From the NCBI RefSeq assembly GCF_000281085.1, contig NZ_JH767535.1, positions 1 to 33,131 on the forward strand: a stretch of DNA of 33,131 bases, in the 5' to 3' direction. The notes below the pieces were generated by a model that ran no database searches, was not told where the DNA came from, and saw nothing but the letters and a program-made list of their open reading frames with translations. Below, one piece after another: positions 16,803 to 24,705 of this stretch; the first letter of the stretch is position 1, and each line of letters begins with the position of its first letter. Both the position numbers and the translations under genes were made by a program. This stretch comes from Catenovulum agarivorans YM01. Its GTDB lineage: Bacteria > Pseudomonadota > Gammaproteobacteria > Enterobacterales > Alteromonadaceae.

Positions 16803-16907
16803 GCACTAGAACATAACTTTCGCAAAAACGCTGTGAATACAATCCCTGTACGCTTCGCTTTTTCATCCCTGAAAAAGAGATTTTGCTCTAAGTTATTGTT
16901 CTAATAC
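16803..16907. repeat. Palindromic intergenic repeat, about 105 bases
   Basis: The left arm (16803-16827, ACTAGAACATAACTTTCGC) is an imperfect reverse complement of the right arm (16881-16907). The centre contains a second hairpin CTTTTTCA-TCCC-TGAAAAAG at about 16859-16878. It shares CGCAAAAACGCT and TTCATCCCTGAA with the unit at 17372-17410. It resembles a REP or MITE-like element; copy number elsewhere is unknown. Confidence 0.5.
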
Positions 16908-17371
16908 TTTTTCGTAAGCTGTTGCCTTGTAGATTTCTTCATTTACTCCTGTTTTATGGCGCTTTCTTTGCAACACATCCATTCACCTTCTTAGCTGATT
17001 TATCGCTATCGTCAGTTGCACTGTAGCTTCAATGTTATGTGGCATAGATAGAGGCAAACATAATTGCTATCAATAATCATCAGGAATTTTCATGCAGCAT
17101 TTGAGCTAGATTGGTGTTAGTTTCGAGGTTTCCTTAGATTTTTTTCGTCTGCTTCTATCTTTAAAATTTGGTCGTAAGACATGAATTCAATTGCTAAGCA
17201 ATTTTGTGATTTCGTCACATTGCGTAAGAGTTGAATTAGAATGGTGCACAAGAAAAAGGAAGGGCTATGATGTGTTTTAAGCAAAACTTCAATCGTCATG
17301 GGCGAATCAGAACCGAAGCGCAGCTTCGCAGTCTGATGAGGTGGAGTCATGGACGACGACAGGACTTATCC

Positions 17372-17410
17372 TTCAGGGATGAATAGGCGGCTCAAATAAG
17401 CGTTTTTGCG
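17372..17410 (-). repeat. Second, inverted copy of the repeat core
   Basis: Minus-strand CGCAAAAACGCT (17410 to 17399) followed by TTCATCCCTGAA (17383 to 17372) repeats in opposite orientation the two 12-base blocks found at 16821-16832 and 16862-16873. The spacing differs (15 versus 29 bases), so the copies have diverged. Confidence 0.5.
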
Positions 17411-17524
17411 TAAATACATTGTAGGCCTGACTGAGCAGGCAACTCCTATCACTGCTATGTCTAATATAATCGTGAAGTTGGGAATGTAACCGCAGGACTT
17501 GGTAAGTCATACCCGTAAAAGAAA

Positions 17525-17551
17525 CTAAAAAGCGCGGTATAAACCGCGCTT
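17525..17551 (-). terminator. Rho-independent terminator of hsp20
   Basis: AAGCGCGGT and ACCGCGCTT form a nine-base GC-rich stem with a four-base loop, followed by TTTAGTTTC on the minus strand. It starts about 35 bases after the hsp20 stop codon. Confidence 0.8.
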
Positions 17552-17585
17552 GATCAAATGTTGTTGAGTGTTAAATAAGGAAAAA

Positions 17586-18050
17586 CTATTTGTTTTCTAA
17601 CAACTCACCAGTTGATTTTTTATTACCAATTGGAATGGTTTTAGGTTTAAGTGCTTCAGGCACTTCACGATATAAATCAATATGCAATAAACCATTATCC
17701 ATATCAGCACCACTTACTTTAATGTGGTCACTCAATTGGAATTTTCTTTCGAAATTACGCTCAGAAATACCTTTATAAATAAAACGTTTTTCGTCTTCGT
17801 TTTGTTGAGCATCACTTTCTTTACGCCCTGTAACAGTTAGCGTGTTATTTTCTAAATTAATTTCAAGCTCATCTTCTGCGAAGCCTGCTACCGCAAGGGT
17901 AATACGGTATTTATCTTCAGCTGTAAGTTCGATATTGTAAGGTGGATAGCCTGCTGATTTGTCGGAGCGTGCAGCAGAATCCATTAAATTTGCTAAGTGG
18001 TCGAAACCAATAAATGAACGGTATAGTGGAGTAAAGTCTAAAGTTTTCAT
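17586..18050 (-). CDS. ibpA: Small heat shock protein, IbpA/Hsp20 family
   Basis: ATP-independent chaperone of 154 residues that binds unfolding proteins in the cytoplasm. The start MKTLDFTPLYRSFIGFDHLA matches the IbpA N-terminus, and GAGGA lies nine bases upstream; a longer frame of eight codons is unlikely. The alpha-crystallin domain covers about 35-130 (YPPYNIELTAEDKYRITLAV, AGFAEDELEI, ERNFERKFQLSDHIKVSGAD). The conserved G-x-L motif is GLLHIDL, and a short C-terminal extension carries an I-x-I-like KTIPIG. Upstream are a sigma-32-like promoter (18201-18228) and a leader whose last hairpin hides the ribosome site, so both transcription and translation should respond to heat. Confidence 0.95.
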   Translation of the reverse strand: MKTLDFTPLYRSFIGFDHLANLMDSAARSDKSAGYPPYNIELTAEDKYRITLAVAGFAEDELEINLENNTLTVTGRKESDAQQNEDEKRFIYKGISERNFERKFQLSDHIKVSGADMDNGLLHIDLYREVPEALKPKTIPIGNKKSTGELLENK

Positions 18051-18148
18051 AATCATATCCTCGCTATTAAGCAATATGGTAAAGTTTAGTTTTTAGCTCA
18101 CTTCCTCATTATTGAGCGAAGTGAAGGTGTAACCTGAACTCAGGTTAC
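18051..18148 (-). promoter_or_regulatory. ROSE-like RNA thermometer in hsp20 leader
   Basis: Read on the minus strand, CAUAUUGCU (18078 to 18070) can pair with AGGAUAUG (18061 to 18054): five A-U/G-C pairs, then U-G, a bulged G, C-G and U-A over the ribosome site AGGA. A U-U/C-G-C-U strand opposite the Shine-Dalgarno with a bulged G is the hallmark of ROSE elements. Upstream sit a strong hairpin (TCACTTC/GAAGTGA with inner CTCA/TGAG, 18098-18124) and a GTAACCTGA/TCAGGTTAC stem (18129-18148), giving the multi-stem layout of such leaders. Confidence 0.65.
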
Positions 18149-18200
18149 TTAGACCCGTTACCGGCGTCTTACCCAAGACATTGTTGTCTTGTAAAATTAT

Positions 18201-18228
18201 ATATAGGGCGGTTATTTTGCCTTTCAAG
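18201..18228 (-). promoter_or_regulatory. Sigma-32-type heat-shock promoter
   Basis: Minus-strand CTTGAAA, 13 bases, CCCTATAT. The RpoH consensus is CTTGAAA, 13-14 bases, CCCCATNT, so only the fourth base of the -10 box differs. It lies about 150 bases upstream of the hsp20 start and just outside the divergent tatD start codon. Confidence 0.75.
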
Positions 18229-18236
18229 GCTTTTTT

Positions 18237-19037
18237 ATGAAATTTTTTGATTCGCACTGCCATTTAGATTTATTGGCCGCCAAAGTGCCATTGGCAAACG
18301 TGTTCGAGCTAGCACAAAAAAGTAATGTGCAAGCCATGTTAATTCCGGCAACTACATTTGGGAGCTGGCAGGCGATTGACGCATTGGTTTCAAACTCGGC
18401 AAAATTGTATAAATCTTACGGTTTTCATCCTTATTTTTTAGCGCAGCATAAGCTTGCTGAAGTGGGCCATTTACTCACCAATAAACTACAACAGGCTGAT
18501 AATACTTGTGTTGCAGTGGGCGAAATTGGTTTAGATTATTCGCCGGTTGTTTGTTCCAATCAACAAGTTAAACAAAGGCAAATTCATTTGTTTTTGCAGC
18601 AATTGGAAGTTGCTAGTCAATTTAACAAACCAGTTATTATTCACCATAGAAAAAGCCTTGATGATATTTGCAAATATTTAAAACAACAAAAGTTTCAATA
18701 TGGTGGGGTGGTGCATGCGTTTTCTGGTAGTGCGCAGCAAGCAAAAAACTTAATTGAATTAGGGTTTTATTTAGGTATTGGAGGCACTATTACCTATAGT
18801 CGAGCGAACAAAACGCAACAAGCGATACAGGCTGTTGGGGTTGATAATTTGTTATTAGAAACCGACAGCCCTGACATGCCAATATTTGGTAAACAGGGCC
18901 AGCCGAATCAACCGGGATTTTTACCTGAAATATTTACGGCTTTACATGAACTGATATCGCAACGTTCAAAGTACAAATCGCCAGAGCTGCTGGCAGAAAA
19001 GCTATGGGACAACACCCACAGCTGTTTTGCTATTTAA
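18237..19037 (+). CDS. TatD-family metal-dependent hydrolase (YjjV-like)
   Basis: Cytoplasmic amidohydrolase-fold enzyme of 266 residues, the usual family length. The metal-ligand set is complete: His7 and His9 in FDSHCHLD, Glu96 in VGEIGLDYS, His136 in KPVIIHHR, His160 in VVHAFSGS and Asp210 in LLLETDSPDMP. TatD relatives act as 3' exonucleases on DNA or RNA, or as D-aminoacyl-tRNA or peptide hydrolases; which applies here cannot be told. The sequence style (short, SHCHLD start) is closest to YjjV. AAGG precedes the ATG by seven bases. It is divergent from hsp20, with the start region overlapping that gene's heat-shock promoter zone, and convergent with the OMP/SPOR gene, 15 bases away. Confidence 0.93.
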   Translation: MKFFDSHCHLDLLAAKVPLANVFELAQKSNVQAMLIPATTFGSWQAIDALVSNSAKLYKSYGFHPYFLAQHKLAEVGHLLTNKLQQADNTCVAVGEIGLDYSPVVCSNQQVKQRQIHLFLQQLEVASQFNKPVIIHHRKSLDDICKYLKQQKFQYGGVVHAFSGSAQQAKNLIELGFYLGIGGTITYSRANKTQQAIQAVGVDNLLLETDSPDMPIFGKQGQPNQPGFLPEIFTALHELISQRSKYKSPELLAEKLWDNTHSCFAI

Positions 19038-19052
19038 TGGATCACAAGCTAG

Positions 19053-20117
19053 CTAATTCGCTCTAACTATGCCTTTGATGGCAAATTTATCTTCAATTGC
19101 TTTTCTTGCAGTATCAGCTGCATTTCGGTTTGCAAAACCAACTGCGTATACTAGGTTTAAACTGTCTTTTTGAACGACTTGAGTTTGATACCCAGAGTTT
19201 TCGAGCTTGCTCGCAAGCTGCTTGGCATTGGCTGGATTTGAAAACGCACCTAGCTGAATTTTGTATTCACCTAATTCACTGCGTTTTTGCACATTAGTTT
19301 CGATTTTTGCTGTTAACTCTTTAGGTTGAGTTTCGGCTTGGCCTTGTGCTTTACGCTCGGCCATTCTTTGTTCAACTAAAGTTGTAGTGGGTTGAGCAGG
19401 CATCGCTGCTGTGGTTGATACTGGTATCTGTGGTTTGTTTGTTGCGTTTGATGCAGGCTGCTGTTGTAGCGTTTGTATCGTTACTTTTTCAGCTTTAACT
19501 GGTTTTCTATTGTCAGCTTCAGTTTTATTGGTTGCAACTAATGGTGCCGGTTTGGATATTTCGCCACGCACAACTTTGTCAGTTTTTTCCGCAAAGGTGA
19601 AGCGGTAGCTGACACCGAGTTGTAGGCTAGAGATATCACCAAAATAATTCATACCTTGAATACGGTTTAAACCTATATTTAAGCTTAACAGATCACTAAC
19701 TGCCCAGTTCATTGTCACAGCATAATTCAAAGCCGTGTCACCCGGTTTTAACCAAGTTTGTGTGCTATCGGTAATTTCTTGGTTGGCAATTGCCGCACCT
19801 AATTTAAAAGCGACTGAGAGTTTTTGATTGAGCGGAACTGTATATTGATAACCGAGTAAATAAGCAGGTAATGAATTTTTTTGTTCAACATTGTTGTCGT
19901 CAATGAATTCGATATTATCAATGTTCAAATAGTCTAAATAAAGGCCGCCCCAACTTTTACTATCATAACTAAAACCCAATAAAGCGCCGGCTGATGGTTT
20001 ATCTGTGCGAGCTTGGAGATAAGCAGCCGTTAAGTTTATTTCGTCTGCGCATACCTGTAAGGTTGGGATTGTGGTTAAGCTTGCCATTAAAACGGCGGTT
20101 AGGCGATTCCGTTGCAT
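19053..20117 (-). CDS. Outer-membrane beta-barrel protein with C-terminal SPOR domain
   Basis: Protein of 354 residues. A signal peptide (MQRNRLTAVLMASLTTIPTL, cleaved near VCA|DEI) is followed by a small barrel of about 150 residues with alternating strands (GALLGFSYDSKSWGGLYLDY, LPAYLLGYQYTVPL, SSLQLGVSYRFTF). Residues about 180-280 are a Pro/Thr/Gln/Lys-rich linker. Residues 283-354 form a SPOR domain (GEYKIQLGAFSNPANAKQLA, KLENSGYQTQVV, VYAVGFANRNAADTARKAIE), which in other proteins binds denuded septal peptidoglycan. A barrel plus SPOR arrangement would tie the outer membrane to the cell wall. It lies 15 bases downstream of the fatty acid hydroxylase gene and may be the last gene of the iron-linked series, though no good ribosome site is seen. 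Confidence 0.8.
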   Translation of the reverse strand: MQRNRLTAVLMASLTTIPTLQVCADEINLTAAYLQARTDKPSAGALLGFSYDSKSWGGLYLDYLNIDNIEFIDDNNVEQKNSLPAYLLGYQYTVPLNQKLSVAFKLGAAIANQEITDSTQTWLKPGDTALNYAVTMNWAVSDLLSLNIGLNRIQGMNYFGDISSLQLGVSYRFTFAEKTDKVVRGEISKPAPLVATNKTEADNRKPVKAEKVTIQTLQQQPASNATNKPQIPVSTTAAMPAQPTTTLVEQRMAERKAQGQAETQPKELTAKIETNVQKRSELGEYKIQLGAFSNPANAKQLASKLENSGYQTQVVQKDSLNLVYAVGFANRNAADTARKAIEDKFAIKGIVRAN

Positions 20118-20132
20118 AAGCGGCTGTTGTTT

Positions 20133-21125
20133 TTATTTAGAATTTTCTAAGTGTATGCTTTTTTTATCATTAGTCAAAGTAACAGCGTTTTTTACTGGTC
20201 GAACGATAAAAGGTGAGAAATACAGATTAAGTAATGAGTGTGGATTTTTTTGTTTATTTTCAATGCCAAAGCTTAACTTGTATGGGCGTTTTTTACTTGC
20301 CAAACGCAAACTTAAAAATAATTTATCCCAAATGGCTAATGCTGTACCAAAATTACAGTCGTAATATTGTACTTGTTTACCATGATGAAGTTGATGTTGT
20401 GCAGGGCTGATAAAAATATGCTCAAGTTTACCCCAACTCCACCACACGTGTGAGTGGCGCAAATTTGCCCCCACAAGATTAAAAATAAATACAAATGCGT
20501 TGGCACCTAATATATCTAACATAGTTAAAAATGGGCCATACATACTCATGCAAATGCCAATTGCTAAACCTTGTACTAAGGTCATACGCATCGCATAAAG
20601 TAAATTCTCAATAGGGTGACTGCGATAAATAGTCAGTGGGGTTAACACTTCAGCGCTGTGGTGTATTTGGTGAAAACGCCACAACAAGGGAATTTTGTGC
20701 AACAACATATGCAGTAAAAAGCGCGAAAAATCATCCAATAAAAATAGCACTAGAGTGAATACCCAAATAGCCATTTGACTGCCAACTACGGGCTTTGACG
20801 ATAATTCGAATAATTCACTGATAAAAATATTGGTGTTGATGGCTATTGGGGCAGCTGCGAATAAAAACGGCACTATCAACAAGGCTTTGATAAATTTGTT
20901 TAAAAGCATTAATTGGTAATCAGCTTGGGCACTTTTGTGCAGCCAAACCTTTTTATTGAAGAGGTATTTTATTACGCCGTTTTGCCGGGGGGAGCTTAGT
21001 GTAAACAAGTACACAGCTATGGCAATTAGGGTTGAGCTGGCTAGATAGAGTGCAAAAATGCGTTTGTTGGCGTCGGTAATATTCGACGCCAACTCAAGCA
21101 AATTTAATTGCAGCCAATCTAGCAT
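20133..21125 (-). CDS. Sterol desaturase / fatty acid hydroxylase superfamily protein
   Basis: Integral membrane di-iron enzyme of 330 residues. The histidine clusters that bind the iron pair are present: HMLLH (139-143), HQIHH (152-156), and towards the C-terminus HSH (224-226), His236 and HQLHH (244-248). Several hydrophobic helices lie around and before them (about 22-43, 78-98, 118-138, 200-220). Such enzymes hydroxylate or desaturate lipids using oxygen; the substrate is not deducible. The ATG at 21123-21125 is seven bases after the TonB receptor stop (a TTG two codons earlier is possible), so it is cotranscribed with that receptor. An iron-dependent oxygenase in an apparently Fur-controlled series is notable. 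Confidence 0.88.
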   Translation of the reverse strand: MLDWLQLNLLELASNITDANKRIFALYLASSTLIAIAVYLFTLSSPRQNGVIKYLFNKKVWLHKSAQADYQLMLLNKFIKALLIVPFLFAAAPIAINTNIFISELFELSSKPVVGSQMAIWVFTLVLFLLDDFSRFLLHMLLHKIPLLWRFHQIHHSAEVLTPLTIYRSHPIENLLYAMRMTLVQGLAIGICMSMYGPFLTMLDILGANAFVFIFNLVGANLRHSHVWWSWGKLEHIFISPAQHQLHHGKQVQYYDCNFGTALAIWDKLFLSLRLASKKRPYKLSFGIENKQKNPHSLLNLYFSPFIVRPVKNAVTLTNDKKSIHLENSK

Positions 21126-21131
21126 AAACAA

Positions 21132-23336
21132 CTACAAGCTTACTTTGTAGCCGAAAACAAACATGCGAGGTTTACCTGGGCGCGCACCGTTCGGGCGACT
21201 ACTAATAATGTTTATTTCATCGGTAATATTGTCTACTTTTAAATAAACAGATTGTGCAGATGAAATAAAATAACTCGCAGATAAATCAAAGATGGTTTGT
21301 GCTTCGATTACACTGCCTGACAGATTAACACCATCGCCGGCAGCTTCTTGCATTTCGCCTGTGTACTTAGCTTGTAAGTTCACTTGCCAATCATCAGCAG
21401 TTAAACCTGTTGTTAAGGTAAAGCTGTGATCCGGTTGATACGGCATGCTATCACCTTGGATGATTTTGCCCCACTGCGGGTAGTCAGAATTAAAACTTTG
21501 TTGGAACTCAGAATTGATGTAACTGTAGGTAATGCTCCACGGCATATCTAAGCTAGAGGTCAAATTTAAACGCGAAGCTAAGTGAGCTTCTATGCCAAAT
21601 ACATTTACGTCGCCACCGTTAAAGTCTGCATCTAATTCACAATTAGATGATTGTGAAAACGAACAGCTTTCTTTTAAATTACTATAGTCGTTAAAGAAAC
21701 CAACAATTTCACCATTAATTTGGTTGTTGTTAAACCTAAAACCAACTTCGTAGTTTATGCTTTTTTCTGCTTCAACATTTTCATCATTTTGCTGTGGGCT
21801 GCTCGGTACATAACCTTCATGTATACCAGCAAATACACCATAATCTTCGTCTAACTTATAAAATGCGCTGACGCTAGGCAACCAAATTCGGCTGTCTTTT
21901 TTAAGGTAATCTAGCTCGTTATTGCCATTTATGTAATGTGAATCAATAAATTCACCACGCACACCTGCTGTTAACGTCAGTGCTTCTAAAGTAACAGTAT
22001 CTTGAATATACACAGATACAGCATCAGATTTTTCTTGGTTAACCGTAGTGAAGGTTTTGTCATTTTGGTTGGTAACTTGACCACCTACAGCCATGGCATA
22101 AGTTTCTTCAAAATGGTCACGGTTGATATAGTCTTGATGCAAACGAACACCAGCATCTAACTTATGCTCTAAACCCATAAAGTTAAAACTAAAACCCAAG
22201 TCTGACTGTATGCCACGCGAGCGGTAGCTTCTGTCATTGGTGCCTAAGATAAACTCGCCACTGCCTGTGCCGGTTAAAATTTGGTAATAACTTTGATTGG
22301 TGTCAGTTGTTGGGTTAATCAGTACATCTAATAAAGACGGCGTATTAGCACCAAAGCTTGACACTTTTGCCCAGTCACGCGCAAAGTTATGTTGATAGAT
22401 ACGTGTGGTGATATCAAACGCACCTTGTTCGTAATAATGGGTCAGCTGAATAGTATCGTGATCCCAATTCATTTGGTCATTTTGTGAGGCTGCGTAGCGT
22501 CTATAAGGATTGGCTGCTAAATCTTCACGAGTTAAACCTAAATAGGTTTCATCTGATTGTTCAGTTGCGTACGCAAGTTTTAACTCAACAAAGTTTTTCA
22601 TTTTTCCTTGGCTAAAATCATAATTGAATTTAGCCATAACATCTGATTTTTCAAAACCTGTCGTTTGTTCAGAAAAGTCTATTGTTTTAAAACCGTCTGC
22701 ACGTGTATATAAACCTTCAATTAAATAACCAAAGTGATTATTGGTGTTGCCGTGATAAGCGTGAATTTTGCCGTATTGGTCAGAGCCATAAGCAATATCC
22801 AAAGCGGTTGTTGCCATATCATGCACTTCGCGGGTAACTAAATTAAGCGCACCGGCAACTGTATTTGGGCCGTATTTAATTGCAGCTGGGCCTTTAAATA
22901 CCTCAACCGCAGTCATGCGGCTAACCATTGGAAAATAATAAGCTGAAGGCGCAGAGTAGGGCGCTGGCGAAATTAATACACCATCTTCCATCAAAGATAT
23001 TTTTTTACTACGCTCTGGTGTAGCACCACGAAAACCTATGTTCGGGCGTAAACCATAACCATCTTCTTCACGAATATTTATACCAGGTACAGTTGCTAAA
23101 ATTTTATTTATGTCGTCAAATTCAAATTTTTCTAATTCAGCTTCTGACACTAGGCTAGTGGCACCGCCTTGAGTACGCAATTTGTCGTGTGAGCCTAAAA
23201 TTTGTATACGCTCATAAAAACGACTATCACTGTTATCTTCTTCTGTAGCGTTTGCAGGTTCAGCTGCAAAAACTGGCGCATTTAACCCGATTAAACTGGT
23301 TGTAACGGCCAAAGTAACTTTTGAAATTTTGCTCAT
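21132..23336 (-). CDS. TonB-dependent receptor, FecA-like (iron)
   Basis: Outer-membrane receptor of about 734 residues. ATG at 23334-23336 starts the signal MSKISKVTLAVTTSLIGLNA ending near VFA|AEP; a TTG five codons earlier is less likely. A TonB-box-like ERIQILG precedes the plug (GINIREEDGYGLRPNIGFRG, ISLMEDGVLISPAPYSAPSA, VEVFKGPAAIKYGPNTVAGA). The barrel ends in the C-terminal MFVFGYKVSL. The plug wording is that of the ferric dicitrate (FecA) receptor group, but the N-terminal signalling domain of true FecA is absent, and no FecIR genes adjoin it. The neighbours imelysin and DUF4856 upstream suggest an iron- or heme-related ligand. Substrate remains inferred. Confidence 0.92.
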   Translation of the reverse strand: MSKISKVTLAVTTSLIGLNAPVFAAEPANATEEDNSDSRFYERIQILGSHDKLRTQGGATSLVSEAELEKFEFDDINKILATVPGINIREEDGYGLRPNIGFRGATPERSKKISLMEDGVLISPAPYSAPSAYYFPMVSRMTAVEVFKGPAAIKYGPNTVAGALNLVTREVHDMATTALDIAYGSDQYGKIHAYHGNTNNHFGYLIEGLYTRADGFKTIDFSEQTTGFEKSDVMAKFNYDFSQGKMKNFVELKLAYATEQSDETYLGLTREDLAANPYRRYAASQNDQMNWDHDTIQLTHYYEQGAFDITTRIYQHNFARDWAKVSSFGANTPSLLDVLINPTTDTNQSYYQILTGTGSGEFILGTNDRSYRSRGIQSDLGFSFNFMGLEHKLDAGVRLHQDYINRDHFEETYAMAVGGQVTNQNDKTFTTVNQEKSDAVSVYIQDTVTLEALTLTAGVRGEFIDSHYINGNNELDYLKKDSRIWLPSVSAFYKLDEDYGVFAGIHEGYVPSSPQQNDENVEAEKSINYEVGFRFNNNQINGEIVGFFNDYSNLKESCSFSQSSNCELDADFNGGDVNVFGIEAHLASRLNLTSSLDMPWSITYSYINSEFQQSFNSDYPQWGKIIQGDSMPYQPDHSFTLTTGLTADDWQVNLQAKYTGEMQEAAGDGVNLSGSVIEAQTIFDLSASYFISSAQSVYLKVDNITDEINIISSRPNGARPGKPRMFVFGYKVSL

Positions 23337-23368
23337 TGTTATTTTATCCAAACCTTAAAAACCGTTAA

Positions 23369-24592
23369 TTAATCGTTGTCGCCAGCAGATGTATCAGGTA
23401 AGTCGACCGCTAAACTGATACTAAAGTCGCTTTTGAGTAAGTCGGTCGCGATTTTTATTTGAGCCTGTAAGGTCTGATAACGAGCGTAATCTTGATTATT
23501 GGTTGAAATTGCCGCGCCAAGATCAGTTGTTATTGTCGCTAATGTGGCTTGCGCATCTGTTATGGCTTGTAAAATTTTATCTGAAGTATCTTTGTCACCA
23601 ACTGCGTCTAGGTAGTCATCAAATCCTAGCGCATCTTCGTGGTCTCCGGCTAATGTATCGGTCGCGCCAGTAAACAATTGGTAAAAAGCTTTGAGGTTTT
23701 GTTCGATTGCTTGTTTGTTCAATTTAGCATAACGCGCTTCAACTAAATTAGCATGATTGCTGCTTGGGCAGTCGCCCGGGCCGCTAGCCAATGGGCAACC
23801 TAACTTCGAGTCTTTTAACTGGTAGTCTAGGTAAAATAACGCTTGGCCTAAAACATTAATTGCACTTTGCTCATCACCATTTTTAAGTTCGCTTATATAA
23901 GCATTTTCGCCTTGCTGCCAAGTGTTTTGCCAGTTTTGTACTTTGCTTAGCAAATCAGTTTGTGTCGCTTGTAAAAACGCACATTGGCGCGCCAATTTAG
24001 TTTGTTCTGGTAAATCGCTCCAACCAATGAGTACACCTGTTTCGGTTGCACAGGTTAGGTCGGTAGATTGGTTAAATAATAAATATTCCTGTGCGAATAA
24101 ACCTTTGCGATCATTCGGTCTGTTACTAATGCTGTAAGGAAAGCCATTCAACGTTCCTGAATTGTGAGTTGCTACTTCTCCGTCGACACCGCAGGCTGAG
24201 TTGCTTGGCCAAGCATAAATTTTGTTGCGTAGGGCAAAATCGTCTTTTGCCAAAGGTGCGAGCTGTATTTGTTCAATTAACTGCCAAGCTGAAAAAGTTT
24301 TTGTGTAGGCTTGTTGAGCTGCCAATCTTTTTTCGTCTATTAGGCTGTTTTGCTCAATGGCAGCACAATAATCATTTATAGGAGCAGTTTGTTGCTCTAG
24401 AGCTGAAACAAATGATTGCTGGTTAGTTACAACTACATTATCAACCAAGTGATTAATTAATTGTGCTGGGGTGAATTTGGCAACGAGACCATATTCAGGT
24501 CCAGCTTCGCTGGTGGTTTTTTCACCGCAGCTAATTATAGCCAAGCTACTAGCAGTAAGAGCGATAGCGCTTAAAGTATTTCGCAATTTCAT
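23369..24592 (-). CDS. Imelysin-family lipoprotein
   Basis: Predicted envelope lipoprotein of 407 residues: signal with lipobox ending IISC, Cys22. The body is helical with imelysin landmarks: FSAWQLIEQIQLAPLA, NKIYAWPSNSACGVDG, RKGLFAQEYLLF, and the C-terminal half ATDTLAGDHEDALGFDDYLD. Imelysins are iron-regulated bacterial proteins of uncertain mechanism linked to iron or heme handling. In the GxHxxE family motif the residues here are Gly164, Phe166 and Glu169, so the His is missing. It lies between DUF4856 and the FecA-like receptor (32 bases to the receptor start), the usual company for this family in marine gammaproteobacteria. Confidence 0.9.
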   Translation of the reverse strand: MKLRNTLSAIALTASSLAIISCGEKTTSEAGPEYGLVAKFTPAQLINHLVDNVVVTNQQSFVSALEQQTAPINDYCAAIEQNSLIDEKRLAAQQAYTKTFSAWQLIEQIQLAPLAKDDFALRNKIYAWPSNSACGVDGEVATHNSGTLNGFPYSISNRPNDRKGLFAQEYLLFNQSTDLTCATETGVLIGWSDLPEQTKLARQCAFLQATQTDLLSKVQNWQNTWQQGENAYISELKNGDEQSAINVLGQALFYLDYQLKDSKLGCPLASGPGDCPSSNHANLVEARYAKLNKQAIEQNLKAFYQLFTGATDTLAGDHEDALGFDDYLDAVGDKDTSDKILQAITDAQATLATITTDLGAAISTNNQDYARYQTLQAQIKIATDLLKSDFSISLAVDLPDTSAGDND

Positions 24593-24634
24593 GCAGCTTT
24601 TCTCACGTTAAAGTTATAGTATTTTTTATACGAC

Positions 24635-24665
24635 AAAAGGTTAGGTGCATAACACCTAACCTTTT
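24635..24665 (-). terminator. Strong hairpin between DUF4856 and imelysin genes
   Basis: AAAAGGTTAGGTG and CACCTAACCTTTT pair perfectly over 13 bases around a five-base loop, 40 bases after the DUF4856 stop. The U run on the minus strand (TTTTG) is part of the stem. It could partly terminate transcription or protect the upstream mRNA so that DUF4856 is made in excess over the genes behind it. Confidence 0.6.
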
Positions 24666-24705
24666 TTGTTTTTCAAAAACTGTAAATCAATTTTTGTGTT
24701 GTAGC

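Larger units (their letters stand above)
16738..17585. other. 848-base gap with repeat sequences
   Basis: No credible gene. It contains the lactonase hairpin (16749-16769), two related palindromic repeat units (16803-16907 and 17372-17410, in opposite orientation) and the hsp20 terminator. A minus-strand frame at 17117-17350 is open for 77 codons but has no ribosome site, and its start lies in repeat-like sequence (CGAAGCGCAGCTTCG palindrome at about 17315-17329). The gap may hold a degraded mobile element. Confidence 0.5.

Noticed and set aside
17117-17350. A 77-codon minus-strand frame in the large gap
   Set aside because: No ribosome site, no recognisable domain, and its start lies in palindromic repeat-like sequence. 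Treated as non-coding.
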